A stretch of DNA of 64,000 nt from Zoogloea sp041917255 (lineage in GTDB: Bacteria; Pseudomonadota; Gammaproteobacteria; Burkholderiales; Rhodocyclaceae): contig JAYRYA010000013.1 of NCBI GenBank assembly GCA_041917255.1, positions 45,254 to 109,253 of the forward strand. The letters run 5' to 3'. Of the stretch, positions 7,996-18,299 are shown one piece after another. A program made the translations under genes and the position numbers. Each line of letters starts with the position of its first letter. Within the stretch, counting starts at the first letter, position 1. The notes beneath the pieces were generated by a model. That model saw only the letters and a list, made by a program, of their open reading frames with translations, was not told the DNA's origin and ran no database searches.

Positions 7996-8388
7996 ATGAT
8001 CCTTCGCACCCTCAGCATCCTTGCCGCCTGCGCGCTGACCGCCTGCGCCGGCATTCCCCCCGGCGGCGACGAGATGGCCCGTCTGCCGGTTGTGCGCTTC
8101 GGCGACACGCCGCCCGCCGGCCAGCCCTTCATCCTGCTCTACCCCGCCGGCACCCCGCTGCCTGTAGAGACGCGCATCCACGGCAGCCTGCTGCAGGACG
8201 AAGCCCGCGGCATGCTCACCGTACGCACGAAGCAGGATCTCTACACGTACAAGCAGTGGGCCAGCCTTGACGGCAAGACCTGGAAGGCCGGCAATCAGGT
8301 GGTCGGCGGGCACTTCGAGATCGCCGTGCCGGGCGAGAAGGACGGGCGTAATCCTGGCTCGATGCGTGCAGAATTCAACCTGAAGTAA
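7996..8388 (+). CDS. Small putative lipoprotein
   Basis: A 130-aa protein with a short lipoprotein signal: MILRTLSILAACALTAC, lipobox LTAC with Cys17 as the acylation site, followed by AGIPP. The mature part is about 114 residues with predicted beta strands (FILLYPAGTPLPVETRIHG, TVRTKQDLYTYKQWASLDG). Its RBS is within CCCAGGAGCACGACC. It lies 27 nt after the membrane protein and 85 nt before the regulator. Likely an envelope partner of the membrane protein; function unknown. Confidence 0.7.
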   Translation: MILRTLSILAACALTACAGIPPGGDEMARLPVVRFGDTPPAGQPFILLYPAGTPLPVETRIHGSLLQDEARGMLTVRTKQDLYTYKQWASLDGKTWKAGNQVVGGHFEIAVPGEKDGRNPGSMRAEFNLK

Positions 8389-8473
8389 ACGCCGGGGCCG
8401 CCAGCCCCACGCGCCCTGCCAAATGAGAAACTGAAACAAGCCAACCGACGCCCGCCGCAAGGCGGGCCGCCCC

Positions 8474-8803
8474 ATGGACACCCTCGACCCGCTCCTCCAC
8501 CAGCCCCTGCGCACCCAGATCGCCGCCTTTCTCGCCGGCAGCGAGGAGGCCAGCTTTTCCGAACTCAAGCGCAACCTGCAGGTTTCCGACGGCAACCTCG
8601 AATCGCACCTCAAGAAGCTGATCGCCGCCAACTACGTGAGCCTGCGCCGTAGCGACGGTCCCGGCCGCGCCCAGACCAGCTACAGCCTCACGCCCACCGG
8701 CCTTGCCGCGTTGCAGCGCTACATCCAGACCTTGCAGAAGCTGCTGCCCCTGGGGGCAGCCCCGACCACCGGGCCGGCCGACGGGGCGCTGGCCGGTTCC
8801 TGA
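8474..8803 (+). CDS. Winged-helix transcriptional regulator (HTH_34/MarR-like)
   Basis: A 109-aa single-domain DNA-binding protein. Residues about 10-95 form a winged helix: LRTQIAAFLAG, the helix-turn-helix FSELKRNLQVSDGNLESHLKKLIAANYV, the wing VSLRRSDGPGRAQTSYSLTPTG, and a dimerisation helix LAALQRYIQTLQKLL. This layout is that of the PF13601 (HTH_34) type of small regulators. No effector domain is visible. Being the last gene of the unit behind two 17-bp palindromes, it is the likely binder of those sites. Confidence 0.8.
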   Translation: MDTLDPLLHQPLRTQIAAFLAGSEEASFSELKRNLQVSDGNLESHLKKLIAANYVSLRRSDGPGRAQTSYSLTPTGLAALQRYIQTLQKLLPLGAAPTTGPADGALAGS

Positions 8804-8812
8804 GCCGCCCGC

Positions 8813-9478
8813 TCAGCCCTCGGGCTGCGCTGGCCAGACGTTCTCGGCCAGCACCGTCTCGATGGGCATGCGCTCGGCCCAGTGTTCCATCTCCAGCATC
8901 GGGCGTGGATAAAACTGCTCCACGTGGCCGATGCACAGGATCGCCACCGGGCGGGCGCCCTCCGGCATGCCCAGCAGCGCGGCGAGTTCGACCGGATCGA
9001 AGATCGACACCCAGCCCAGGCCGATGCCCTCGGCGCGGGCCGCCAGCCACATGTTCTGGATCGCGCAGGCCACCGAGGCCAGGTCCATCTCGGGCAGGGT
9101 GCGACGCCCGAAGACGTGCTTCTCGCGGCCGTCCGCCAGCGCCACCACGATCACCTCGCCGGCGTCCAGCAGGCCTTCCACCTTCAGCCGCATGAAGTCG
9201 TCCTCGCGCTCGCCCAGGGCCTTGGCGGTGGCGCGCCGTTCGACTTCGACAAGCTCGTGCATCCGCTCGCGCAAGGCGCGGTCGGTGATGCGGACGAAGC
9301 GCCAGGGCTGCATGTAACCCACGCTGGGGGCGTGGTGGGCGGCCCACAGCAGGCGCTTGAGCAGGGCCGGATCGACCGGGTCCGGGCGGAAGTGGCGCAT
9401 GTCGCGCCGCTCGGCGATGGCCCGGTAAACGCCGGCGATCTCCGGCTCGGTGAAGCGATGGGATGGGGTGTCGGCCAT
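8813..9478 (-). CDS. bluB: 5,6-dimethylbenzimidazole synthase BluB
   Basis: Flavin-dependent nitroreductase-fold enzyme that cleaves reduced FMN with O2 to give 5,6-dimethylbenzimidazole, the lower ligand of cobalamin. The 221-aa product shows family features: RRDMRHF near residue 25 (FMN phosphate binding), APSVGYMQPWRFV, the long helix VERRATAKALGEREDDFMRLK, GLGWVSIFDP and the C-terminal GHVEQFYPRPMLE. It is separated from the other cobalamin genes (52-63.7 kb) and lies 32 nt downstream of dbpA on the same strand. No riboswitch precedes it. Confidence 0.9.
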   Translation of the reverse strand: MADTPSHRFTEPEIAGVYRAIAERRDMRHFRPDPVDPALLKRLLWAAHHAPSVGYMQPWRFVRITDRALRERMHELVEVERRATAKALGEREDDFMRLKVEGLLDAGEVIVVALADGREKHVFGRRTLPEMDLASVACAIQNMWLAARAEGIGLGWVSIFDPVELAALLGMPEGARPVAILCIGHVEQFYPRPMLEMEHWAERMPIETVLAENVWPAQPEG

Positions 9479-9510
9479 GATGGATGCGGTGTCTGGCGAA
9501 GGCGCCGAGT

Positions 9511-10971
<1,461 letters not shown>

Positions 10972-11028
10972 GCCGGATTATCCCGCAAAGCGGCCCGGCA
11001 CGCCCCGAAACCCGGGGTGGCCGACGCG

Positions 11029-11844
11029 TCAGTAGGACGAGTTGCCCACGCCCAGCCGGGCGCGCTCCCGGGCCAGACGCTGCTCCACCCGGGCCTGTTC
11101 GCGGGCTTCTTCCTCGCGCTCGCGGGCCTCCCGCTGCTGGCGCTCCCATTCGGCCTTGCGGCGGGCATCCTCTTCGGCGCGCTGCACGCTGTTGGTTATC
11201 TGATCGGCGTACTGCTTGCGCTCGGCCAGGGCCATCTCGTGGCGGCGCTCGGCCTCGCGGCGTTCGTACTCGGCGCGGCGCTCGGCCTCGGCCTGCTGGT
11301 AGGCCTCGCGGCGACGGCGCTCCTCGGTGGCCTGCCTGGCGATCTCGTCGTCGGTCAGGTCGCCGTAGATCTGCCGCCGCTCGGCCGCCGCCGCCCGGGC
11401 ATGGGCAGCGCTCATGGCTTCACCGTTGTCGATCTGCGTCATCTGGCGCACGGCAAACAAGGACATCAGGATCTGCACCCCCACGCCGACCGCGAGCAGG
11501 CCGCCGATCACGGTGAGCATGGTGCGCAGGGGCGAGCGTGGCTTGACGACGCGGCGCGGCGGCAGGTCCACCGGCAGCACACCGGCAGGCGCATCCAGCC
11601 CGGGCGGCAGCTCGGGCTGGGTGGGTGCCAGGCTGGCGTCGTAGGCGGCGCGCCGGCCGGGGTCGGACAGGACCCAGCAGGCCTCCTTGACCACCTTGAT
11701 CTGGTTGTCGGCATCGGTCTGGTCCATCCCGTGGGGGCCGGACTGATAGTGGTGCACCAGCCGGAGGTGGGCGGCGTGGATGTCGGCCGTGGTGGCCGTC
11801 GGCGGCAACCCGAGCAGGTCGTAAAGGGTGGTTCTGGTCTTCAT
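11029..11844 (-). CDS. J-domain-like membrane protein lacking HPD, with coiled-coil tail
   Basis: A 271-aa protein. Residues about 5-70 align by eye with a J domain (TLYDLLGLPPTATTADIHAAHLRLVHHYQ ... KEACWVLSDPGRRAAYDASL), but the HPD tripeptide needed to stimulate DnaK ATPase is absent; the loop reads HHYQSGPHGMDQ. A transmembrane helix follows (MLTVIGGLLAVGVGVQILMSLF, about 110-130), then a 120-residue highly charged Glu/Arg-rich helix expected to form a coiled coil. The J-like part faces the side opposite to the coiled coil. Probably a scaffold or a degenerate co-chaperone. Confidence 0.65.
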   Translation of the reverse strand: MKTRTTLYDLLGLPPTATTADIHAAHLRLVHHYQSGPHGMDQTDADNQIKVVKEACWVLSDPGRRAAYDASLAPTQPELPPGLDAPAGVLPVDLPPRRVVKPRSPLRTMLTVIGGLLAVGVGVQILMSLFAVRQMTQIDNGEAMSAAHARAAAAERRQIYGDLTDDEIARQATEERRRREAYQQAEAERRAEYERREAERRHEMALAERKQYADQITNSVQRAEEDARRKAEWERQQREAREREEEAREQARVEQRLARERARLGVGNSSY

Positions 11845-11956
11845 GGCTGGCGTGAAGGGAAAATACGCATTCCGGGCCGATTATAGCGACGCGATGCGCG
11901 GCGACTTTACAGTCGGACCAGATTTTCCTGCCCGCCAGGGCGCGCTGAAGCTCGCC

Positions 11957-12367
11957 TCACGGCCGCCGGAACTCGATGCGCCGGCCGTCCTCCACGGCGC
12001 CCAGGTAGTAGGCCCCGTCGGGCGCCTTGACGATGTACGAGCACCAGTTCTCGGCCTCCCGTCGCCAGTCGATCTGGACGCAGTAGCGCCCCTCGTCGCT
12101 GATCCGCCAGGTGCCGGGCGCCGTGGCGCTGGACGAACCCGCCACGCTGCCGAACTTCTTGTTGTCGGACGAAGCCACAAACTTGCCGTCGGGCCCGTTG
12201 GTCCACTTGCGCAGGCTGCCGCCGCGGGAGACGTGGGTGACTTCGGCGCCGGGCAGCAAGGTGGCCAGCTCATCGCGGCTCAGGCGCTGACCGTCGTCGG
12301 CCAGCAGCGGCGCAGCGGCCAGCATCAGACTGGCCAGCAGCATTGCACGCGCGGATCGGGTGTTCAT
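11957..12367 (-). CDS. DUF995-like secreted protein
   Basis: A 136-aa exported protein: signal peptide about 1-23 (AMLLASLMLAAAPLLA-DDG), then a compact domain with a central WRISDEGRYCVQIDWRR and a second cysteine in ENWCSYIVK, the pattern of DUF995 and related periplasmic proteins. The two cysteines may be disulfide bonded. The ATG at 12367 has GGGAGAA 6 nt upstream. Function unknown; it stands alone between the J-like gene and the Nudix gene. Confidence 0.7.
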   Translation of the reverse strand: MNTRSARAMLLASLMLAAAPLLADDGQRLSRDELATLLPGAEVTHVSRGGSLRKWTNGPDGKFVASSDNKKFGSVAGSSSATAPGTWRISDEGRYCVQIDWRREAENWCSYIVKAPDGAYYLGAVEDGRRIEFRRP

Positions 12368-12452
12368 GATTTCTCCCATGGGTGTGACGCCCCAATTCAA
12401 TATAGAACGCGGCGCCCCCGGGCGCGACGGCCGGCAACGGGAAGCTGGCGAT

Positions 12453-12911
12453 CTACCCGGTCCCGACGGTTTGCCGGGCTGCCGCCAGCACGCCCTTCCC
12501 CAGCAGCAGGCGCCGCATGCTCGCCGCCAGCCGCAGGCCCAGCGCCTCGTCGTCCGCCCAGCCGAAGGCGTCGATCTCCGGCAGCCGCCGCCCCGTGCGC
12601 GCGTCATCGAAGAAGCTCGCGCACACGCACGCCTCGGGCCGCGTGGCCGCCGAATCGGTGCGCACCGCAAACAGATGCAGATCCTTGCCCCGGTAATAGG
12701 CATGACGCCCCAGGTCCACCAGCCGATCCCGCCCGAAGACCAGCCCGAACTCCTCCTGCGCCTCCCGCAGCGCGCACGCGATCGGCGACTCCCCCGGATC
12801 GATCAGACCCTTGGGCAGATCCCAGTGGGTACTGCCCGTGGAATGCCCGACCAGCAATTCGCCCCGTTCGTTGATGACCAGCAGACCGCAGGAGAGCAGC
12901 GTGGAAGACAT
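12453..12911 (-). CDS. Nudix hydrolase
   Basis: A 152-aa Nudix protein. The Nudix box GLIDPGESPIACALREAQEEFGL matches G-x5-E-x7-REUxEExGU and supplies the Mg2+-binding glutamates. It begins SSTLLSCGLLVINERGELLVGHSTGSTHWDLPKG, typical of diadenosine/nucleoside polyphosphate or RNA-cap-like pyrophosphohydrolases; the substrate cannot be told from sequence. An upstream ATG at 12944 would add 11 residues. The stop of the next gene upstream (helicase, 13004) is 92 nt away. Confidence 0.85.
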   Translation of the reverse strand: MSSTLLSCGLLVINERGELLVGHSTGSTHWDLPKGLIDPGESPIACALREAQEEFGLVFGRDRLVDLGRHAYYRGKDLHLFAVRTDSAATRPEACVCASFFDDARTGRRLPEIDAFGWADDEALGLRLAASMRRLLLGKGVLAAARQTVGTG

Positions 12912-13003
12912 GGGCAGCGCATCGGGATGGAGACAGGCGGGCATTGTGGGGGATGGCGGCGCGGGCGGGAACGGGCAGGTATCCCGCAGCTGCGCAGCTC
13001 GCA

Positions 13004-15709
13004 TTACGGCGTCAGCAGGCCTTCAATCCAATCCCAACGCTTGTCCCGCACCATCACAAACCGGCAGCGGCCATCGGAAAGATTCGCCCACAGGCCACCG
13101 ATCAACCGATCATCTTCGGCTGCATTCCAACGATCTGCGCCCTTGTACTCCACGGCCAGCACTGGCCCCGGCTGACCATCGACGCCCGGCAACTGGCAGA
13201 GGAAGTCCGGGTAGAAGCGCCCATCTGCCTTTTGCAGGAAAAACGCGCAGCCTTCACGCCGCACCAGATTGCGAACCCAGAACTCGATGCGGCCCTGCTG
13301 GGCCAGCATATCCAGCTGGCACGCACACTCGAACTCTTCCTTGCTGTCGAAATCCCCGATGCGCCCATAGAAGTGCTCGCGGAAGTCGAAGAGGCCAAAG
13401 CGACCGTCGTAGTCCCGGCTCGGTGCATAGGCCTGGGTGTGAAACTCAAAGGCGTGCTGATCGGACACCACCACCCAGTTGGCCGCCGCTTCACCGAACA
13501 GCGTCTGCTGAAAAGCCTTGCTCACCGCTTGCTTGCGGAGCGCCCTGATCCGCGCCTCCAGCAGATTGCGCAGCAGGAACTTCTGCAGATTGGCCCGCGC
13601 GAGGGAGAACCCATCGCGGTTCAGCAAATCGGCCAGCCACGCCGCCACGAAGGCCTGCTTGCTGGCATGGGTCAGCGACGGCTCTGGCAGATTCCGGCAA
13701 AGCCACGTGGCGAGGCGTAGTGCATCCCAATGTTCCGGCTGATAGACCAGCCCCAGATCGCGCTGCAGCTCGGGCAGGAAGCGCGACACGATGTGTCCGC
13801 TGCCATCCACGTCGATCTCGCCGCCTTCCGACACCTTCAAGCCCGCGCCCAGAACGGACAGATCGTCCACCGTCGGCGCAGCGTCGTAGGGCGAAAGTTC
13901 CCACGGATACTCCAGCACCTCCGGGTCGTCGAACAGATGCAACTCACCCTGTACACGCAGCGCCAGCTGTGGCACCCGGAAGCGTTCCCCCAACTCTGCC
14001 GGCGTCTGGAAAAACTCGATAGCGGTCGTGCGGCTCACCTCGGCGGCCTCCACGATAGCCTGGGCCGCCGACTCCGAACTGACCGACGTCTTCAGCACCT
14101 CCGCCTCGTCCTCGGTGAGGGGCGTGCTGATCGTCAGCGTATTGAGCTTGCCGTCCCAACTCACCTTGTCCCGCACCGCTTTGGGCACGGCCTTCAGGTT
14201 GGGCTTTTCCGACAAGGGCACGACCACCGGCTTCACCACGACGCGTCCGCCATAGCCCTCCAGATCGAGCCGCGACTGCTCGACCCGAGCGGCGGTCACA
14301 AAGGCGGCCACCTCGCGCCGCTCAAAGCCGGCGCCGGCCACCAGGCGGTCTCGCAGCGCGCCAGCCGTCTCGGCAAAATTGCGCGACACCACAAACGCGT
14401 AGGACTGATTCAGCGCCTTCGCCTGTCGGTGGCTCGCCCCCGGCTGACGCAAGACGCGCCCCAGCAATTGCTCGACCGCCGTCGCCGACGACAGCGACGC
14501 CATGCTCACCAGAATGTAGGCAAACGGGCAATCCCAGCCCTCGGCCAGCGCCTTCTGGGTGATGACGAACTTCACCGGGCAGGCGGGATCGGCGATGCCA
14601 AGCCCGAAGTCGACGTCGATCTGCTCCAGCCCCTTCTCCTCACCGGTGGCCACCACAATCTCGTCGGGCGGAATACCGTGATTGGTGATCAGTTCGTTCC
14701 GCACCCGCTCGTAATCCAGCGTCTCGACGCCAGCGCGGCGCGGCTCGGACTGGATCAGCACCAGCGGTCGCAGATAGGCGGCGCCCCCTCGGCGCTCCTC
14801 GTCGGCCAACTGCTGCAACGCCTCCCGGCGGCCGATGGCGTCGGCCAGGCATTGTTGCCAGTTGGGCTCGGTCTCCAGCACCACCGGCAACTTGATCATC
14901 TCCTCGCCCTTCAGCTCGGCGGCCGACACGCTGTGCAGCACGTTGCTGGGCGTGCGCTCCATGTCCGGGGTCGCGGTCAGCTCCATCACCCCGCTGGGGC
15001 GAAAGCGCGCCAGCATGTCGAAGGCCAGCTCGGTGCGGCTGTTGTGGGCCTCGTCCACCACCACAAAGGGCCGGCGCAGCCGCAGCACGTTGGCCAGCGA
15101 ATACGGCACCGTGCGTTCGCCGCCCTCGCCGTCACAAAGCAACGCATCGCGCTGATCGGGCGACAGGTTGTCGAAGTGATGCATCAGCGCCCCGCTGCTC
15201 TGATACACCTTGCGGCATTCTTCCTCTTCCACCTGGAAGGCCTGCCGTGTCGCCACGATCACCGTGGTCGACGTATCCAGCGTGGCGCGGGTGACGCTCT
15301 TCGCCTCCTCCAGATCCATCACCGTGATCGGGCCGGCCTCGCGCAGGGCGAGGTGGTACGGGTGATGGCGATCCTTCAGCGCCTTGATCGTCTGCTCGCG
15401 GATCGGCTTGCTCGGCACCAGCCACAACACCACGCAATGTTCGCTGCGCAGCAGGTGGGTATTGACCAGCGCCACGCTCTTGGCCGCCAGCCAGGTCTTG
15501 CCGCCGCCGGTGGGCACCCGCAGGCAGAAATACGGCATGTCGGCCGGAAATCCCGCCAGCGGGTTGTACGGATTACCGCGCCCCCACAGCCGCTCGGTGG
15601 TGGCGGTAAAGGCAATCGACGCCGACGGCAGCTCGTGGCAGGCCTTGAAATAGGCCTCCACGCTTTCCAGCACCTGCTGCTGGTAGATCTTGGCGTCAAA
15701 CGCGGTCAT
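13004..15709 (-). CDS. Type III restriction enzyme Res-like helicase-nuclease
   Basis: A 901-aa protein forming the restriction subunit of a type III-like R-M operon. Superfamily 2 helicase motifs: Walker A PTGGGKT (66-72), motif II DEAH (219-222), motif III TAT (245-247), and motif VI QLLGRVLRQ (about 414-422). Near the C-terminus a PD-(D/E)xK nuclease candidate reads FYPDF ... VLAVEYKG (about 832-856). In type III systems Res translocates or slides on DNA after binding unmethylated sites with Mod and cuts. The start overlaps the stop of the small upstream gene (ATGA), so translation is coupled. Confidence 0.85.
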   Translation of the reverse strand: MTAFDAKIYQQQVLESVEAYFKACHELPSASIAFTATTERLWGRGNPYNPLAGFPADMPYFCLRVPTGGGKTWLAAKSVALVNTHLLRSEHCVVLWLVPSKPIREQTIKALKDRHHPYHLALREAGPITVMDLEEAKSVTRATLDTSTTVIVATRQAFQVEEEECRKVYQSSGALMHHFDNLSPDQRDALLCDGEGGERTVPYSLANVLRLRRPFVVVDEAHNSRTELAFDMLARFRPSGVMELTATPDMERTPSNVLHSVSAAELKGEEMIKLPVVLETEPNWQQCLADAIGRREALQQLADEERRGGAAYLRPLVLIQSEPRRAGVETLDYERVRNELITNHGIPPDEIVVATGEEKGLEQIDVDFGLGIADPACPVKFVITQKALAEGWDCPFAYILVSMASLSSATAVEQLLGRVLRQPGASHRQAKALNQSYAFVVSRNFAETAGALRDRLVAGAGFERREVAAFVTAARVEQSRLDLEGYGGRVVVKPVVVPLSEKPNLKAVPKAVRDKVSWDGKLNTLTISTPLTEDEAEVLKTSVSSESAAQAIVEAAEVSRTTAIEFFQTPAELGERFRVPQLALRVQGELHLFDDPEVLEYPWELSPYDAAPTVDDLSVLGAGLKVSEGGEIDVDGSGHIVSRFLPELQRDLGLVYQPEHWDALRLATWLCRNLPEPSLTHASKQAFVAAWLADLLNRDGFSLARANLQKFLLRNLLEARIRALRKQAVSKAFQQTLFGEAAANWVVVSDQHAFEFHTQAYAPSRDYDGRFGLFDFREHFYGRIGDFDSKEEFECACQLDMLAQQGRIEFWVRNLVRREGCAFFLQKADGRFYPDFLCQLPGVDGQPGPVLAVEYKGADRWNAAEDDRLIGGLWANLSDGRCRFVMVRDKRWDWIEGLLTP

Positions 15710-15918
15710 GGGGTTTTTCCGTAGGGCGCGGTGGATTCCTGCACACCGGGCGTGCCGGCATCCGGGCGGATCGTCTCGATCACGCCGCGGCGGCTCACCA
15801 CGATGGCGGTGCCGGTCTGGCGGGCAAGCTCCCGCGCGCGCTGGGCGGCGCGCTGCAGGGCCTGGGACGACAGGCGCAGATCGGCGTCGCGGGCGTTCTC
15901 GATGGGTTGCTTGTTCAT
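15706..15918 (-). CDS. Small antitoxin-like protein paired with the zeta-type kinase
   Basis: A 70-aa protein. It has a helical, Arg/Ala-rich first half (DADLRLSSQALQRAAQRARELARQTG), a strand-turn-strand TAIVVSRRGVIETIRP, then a flexible tail. The AIVVSRxGxIExI pattern resembles short antitoxin-like partners next to zeta-type kinases in proteobacteria; this is recalled rather than proven. It overlaps the kinase gene upstream and the res gene downstream by 4 nt each (ATGA both times), so all three are co-translated. Confidence 0.6.
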   Translation of the reverse strand: MNKQPIENARDADLRLSSQALQRAAQRARELARQTGTAIVVSRRGVIETIRPDAGTPGVQESTAPYGKTP

Positions 15919-16445
15919 GGCTTCTCGCTCCAGTCCAGCAGCAGCGGGGTGCTGCCGGCGTTGTCGTACAGCGCCCACGCATCGACCAGCGGGGCGTACA
16001 GGTGCTCGAAGTTGTGCAGCCCGGCTGCAAAGCGGCGGCGGATGGTGGCTTCCGGAATGTCGTGGCCGCCCTGCAGCACCCGCTGGGCCACGCGGGCGAT
16101 GGCCTCTTCGGGACTGTCGAGCTTCAGGAAGATCAGCTTCACCGCATAGCCCGCCGCCTGCCAGGCCTGGATGTGGGGCGCGTAGCCGCGCCCCGACAGG
16201 GTGGTTTCAAAAGCGAAACTCTCGCCGGCGGCAAAGTGCCGGGCCAGCGCCTGCAGCATCAGCCGCCCGGCCTGAACCGCCGCGGTGTGCGGCGCAAAGG
16301 GGGCCAGGCCTGCGGCGATGAGATCGGCATTCACGAACACCGGGCAGCCTGCCTCGTTGGGCAGAAACTCCCGGGCAAAGGTGGTTTTGCCGGCCCCGTT
16401 GGGCCCGGCGATGATGATGATCTTGCGCCCCGGCTCCACGCTCAC
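15915..16445 (-). CDS. Zeta-toxin-family P-loop kinase
   Basis: A 176-aa P-loop kinase: Walker A GPNGAGKT at residues 14-21, FVNADLIAAGLAPF (the zeta/PezT substrate-binding strand and Asp), the FAFETTLSGRGY segment with the conserved E and T, and LDSPEEAIARVAQRVLQGGHDIPEATIRRRF, the lid with arginines. Zeta toxins phosphorylate UDP-N-acetylglucosamine and block wall synthesis; many chromosomal relatives have unknown substrates. GTG start at 16445 overlaps the methyltransferase stop (GTGA). Its position inside an R-M operon suggests a fail-safe or signalling role. Confidence 0.8.
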   Translation of the reverse strand: MSVEPGRKIIIIAGPNGAGKTTFAREFLPNEAGCPVFVNADLIAAGLAPFAPHTAAVQAGRLMLQALARHFAAGESFAFETTLSGRGYAPHIQAWQAAGYAVKLIFLKLDSPEEAIARVAQRVLQGGHDIPEATIRRRFAAGLHNFEHLYAPLVDAWALYDNAGSTPLLLDWSEKP

Positions 16446-18073
16446 AGCTCCAGGGCGTAGGGGGTCTGCTTGAAGGTGATGCCTTCCCGGGCGGTGCGGC
16501 TGCCCAGGCGGTTGGCGGCGGCGTAGATCACCTTGGGGCCGGCGAAGGGGGGCAGCACGTCGAGCACCGGGCCGGTGAGCACGTTGCCGCCGGCCACCGA
16601 CTTGTCCTTGAGGATGCCGTTGTACAGCAGATAGATGGCCCGCCCTTCATGCACGCCCAGCAGGGGGCTGTCCGCGCTGCCGGTGTAGCCGCTGCCGGTT
16701 TCGGCAAACCACACGAATTCGGCCAGCTGGGCAAAGCGTACATCGCTGCGGATCTGGCCATCGGCGTCGAACAGGGGCTCGGCAGACAGGCGACAGAACT
16801 GGAAGCCCCCGCCCAGGCCTTGAGCGGACTCGCCACCGGCCGGGGTATAGCCCTCGGCAACTTTTGAGACTCGCACCCGAGTCACTTCGCACGCAATAGC
16901 TTCGTCCATCTCTACAAGCACGAAGCGCCGACTTCCTCCGTCCTCTGCGTTTTGCTTCAAAACTGCATGTCCAGTGGTGCCTGAACCTGAAAAGCTATCC
17001 AGGACGAGGGCTGTCGGATCGTTCATCATTTGCAATATGCGTTCAATCAACTCCACAGGCTTGGGTGTATTAAACAGGTCAGCTGTGTTGAAAACATCTC
17101 GCAAAAATGCCTTCGCCTGCCGCATCGTCGGCAGCTCTGCCCAGATACTGGGATACGGCCTTCTGGGGTCTTCCGGCGCAAACTCTCGGGTGTATGGTTC
17201 CCAAACAACTTGCTCTTGGCGCTGTCGTTGCTTCCAGATCAAAGTGCCAGAGGCCTCATGGCGATCAATTCCAGACCTGCCCATTGCCCAGACAGCTTCT
17301 TCGCCATTGTCGTGAGTAGGAAAAACCTCCGTCCCATCTGGCGCACTCAGCGGGAAATACATGGTCGGCCTGTCACGCCTCAAACTGTTACGACCATTTT
17401 TCTTGAGAAGGCGATCACGGTAACGCCGCCCGTGAGAGTCTGTTCGTCCATAGGCTTCAACGATACTTGGCGCTGACATTTGAGCCAATTTGAGATGATC
17501 TTTATTGCGCGCATACGCCAAGATGTACTCATGATCGGGCGTAAGAGGCACCTTATTATCGTTAGGGCTATCAACTTTTCGCCAAATGAAAGTCGTAATG
17601 AAATTACGGGCCCCAAAAATTTCGTCCATCAACGGGCGCAAGTTACCAACCTCGTTGTCGTCGATGGACACAAAGATCGCCCCATCCTCCCGCAGGAACT
17701 GCTTCAGCAGCACCAGCCGCGGATACATCATGCACAGCCAGCGGTCGTGGCGGTCGAGGGTCTCGCCTTCCTTGCCCACCACCTCGCCCAGCCATTTGCG
17801 GATTTCGGGGCTGTTGACGTTGTCGTTGTAAACCCAGCCTTCGTTGCCGGTGTTGTACGGGGGGTCGATGTAGATGCACTTCACCTGCCCGGCGTAGCGC
17901 GGCAGCAAGGCCTTGAGGGCATGAAGGTTGTCGCCCTGCACGATGAGGTTGCCGCTGTCACGCCCTTCCCCGTCGCCGCAGGCAAACGCCGGCACCGGCT
18001 CGAGCAAGCGGAAGGGCACTTCCTTGTGGTGTTTGACGACGGCGTCCTTGCCGATCCAGTTGAGCGTGGGCAT
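16442..18073 (-). CDS. Type III-like DNA methyltransferase (Mod, beta class)
   Basis: A 543-aa N6-adenine or N4-cytosine methyltransferase. The catalytic motif IV DPPY is at 70-73 (YIDPPYNTGNEGW) and the SAM-binding motif I FSGSGTTG at about 361-368, so the order is beta class. The central about 200 residues would hold the target recognition domain. It is the promoter-proximal gene of the four-gene operon and ends in a GTGA overlap with the kinase. ATG 18073 begins the conserved MPTLNWIGKD; an open frame upstream is not needed. The stretch 16860-17600 is visibly lower in GC than its surroundings, as expected for a transferred gene with a variable recognition domain. Confidence 0.88.
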   Translation of the reverse strand: MPTLNWIGKDAVVKHHKEVPFRLLEPVPAFACGDGEGRDSGNLIVQGDNLHALKALLPRYAGQVKCIYIDPPYNTGNEGWVYNDNVNSPEIRKWLGEVVGKEGETLDRHDRWLCMMYPRLVLLKQFLREDGAIFVSIDDNEVGNLRPLMDEIFGARNFITTFIWRKVDSPNDNKVPLTPDHEYILAYARNKDHLKLAQMSAPSIVEAYGRTDSHGRRYRDRLLKKNGRNSLRRDRPTMYFPLSAPDGTEVFPTHDNGEEAVWAMGRSGIDRHEASGTLIWKQRQRQEQVVWEPYTREFAPEDPRRPYPSIWAELPTMRQAKAFLRDVFNTADLFNTPKPVELIERILQMMNDPTALVLDSFSGSGTTGHAVLKQNAEDGGSRRFVLVEMDEAIACEVTRVRVSKVAEGYTPAGGESAQGLGGGFQFCRLSAEPLFDADGQIRSDVRFAQLAEFVWFAETGSGYTGSADSPLLGVHEGRAIYLLYNGILKDKSVAGGNVLTGPVLDVLPPFAGPKVIYAAANRLGSRTAREGITFKQTPYALEL

Positions 18074-18299
18074 TGCGGTGATCCGTTGATTACGGGGCGC
18101 GCTGCCGCGGGGGCCGCGCCCGGGTTCGATGCGGGCATTCCGGGCCGGCGTGCGCTGCACACGGGGGCCGGGAACGAGGTCGGGAATGTATCAGGTGCAC
18201 GGGCCCGACGGGGTGCGGGGCCCGCAGGATCGGGGAGCAGGGTTTTCAGTCCAACGCTGCAACCCGAACGCCTTCTGAAACCGAACGGACGTCCGGCCG

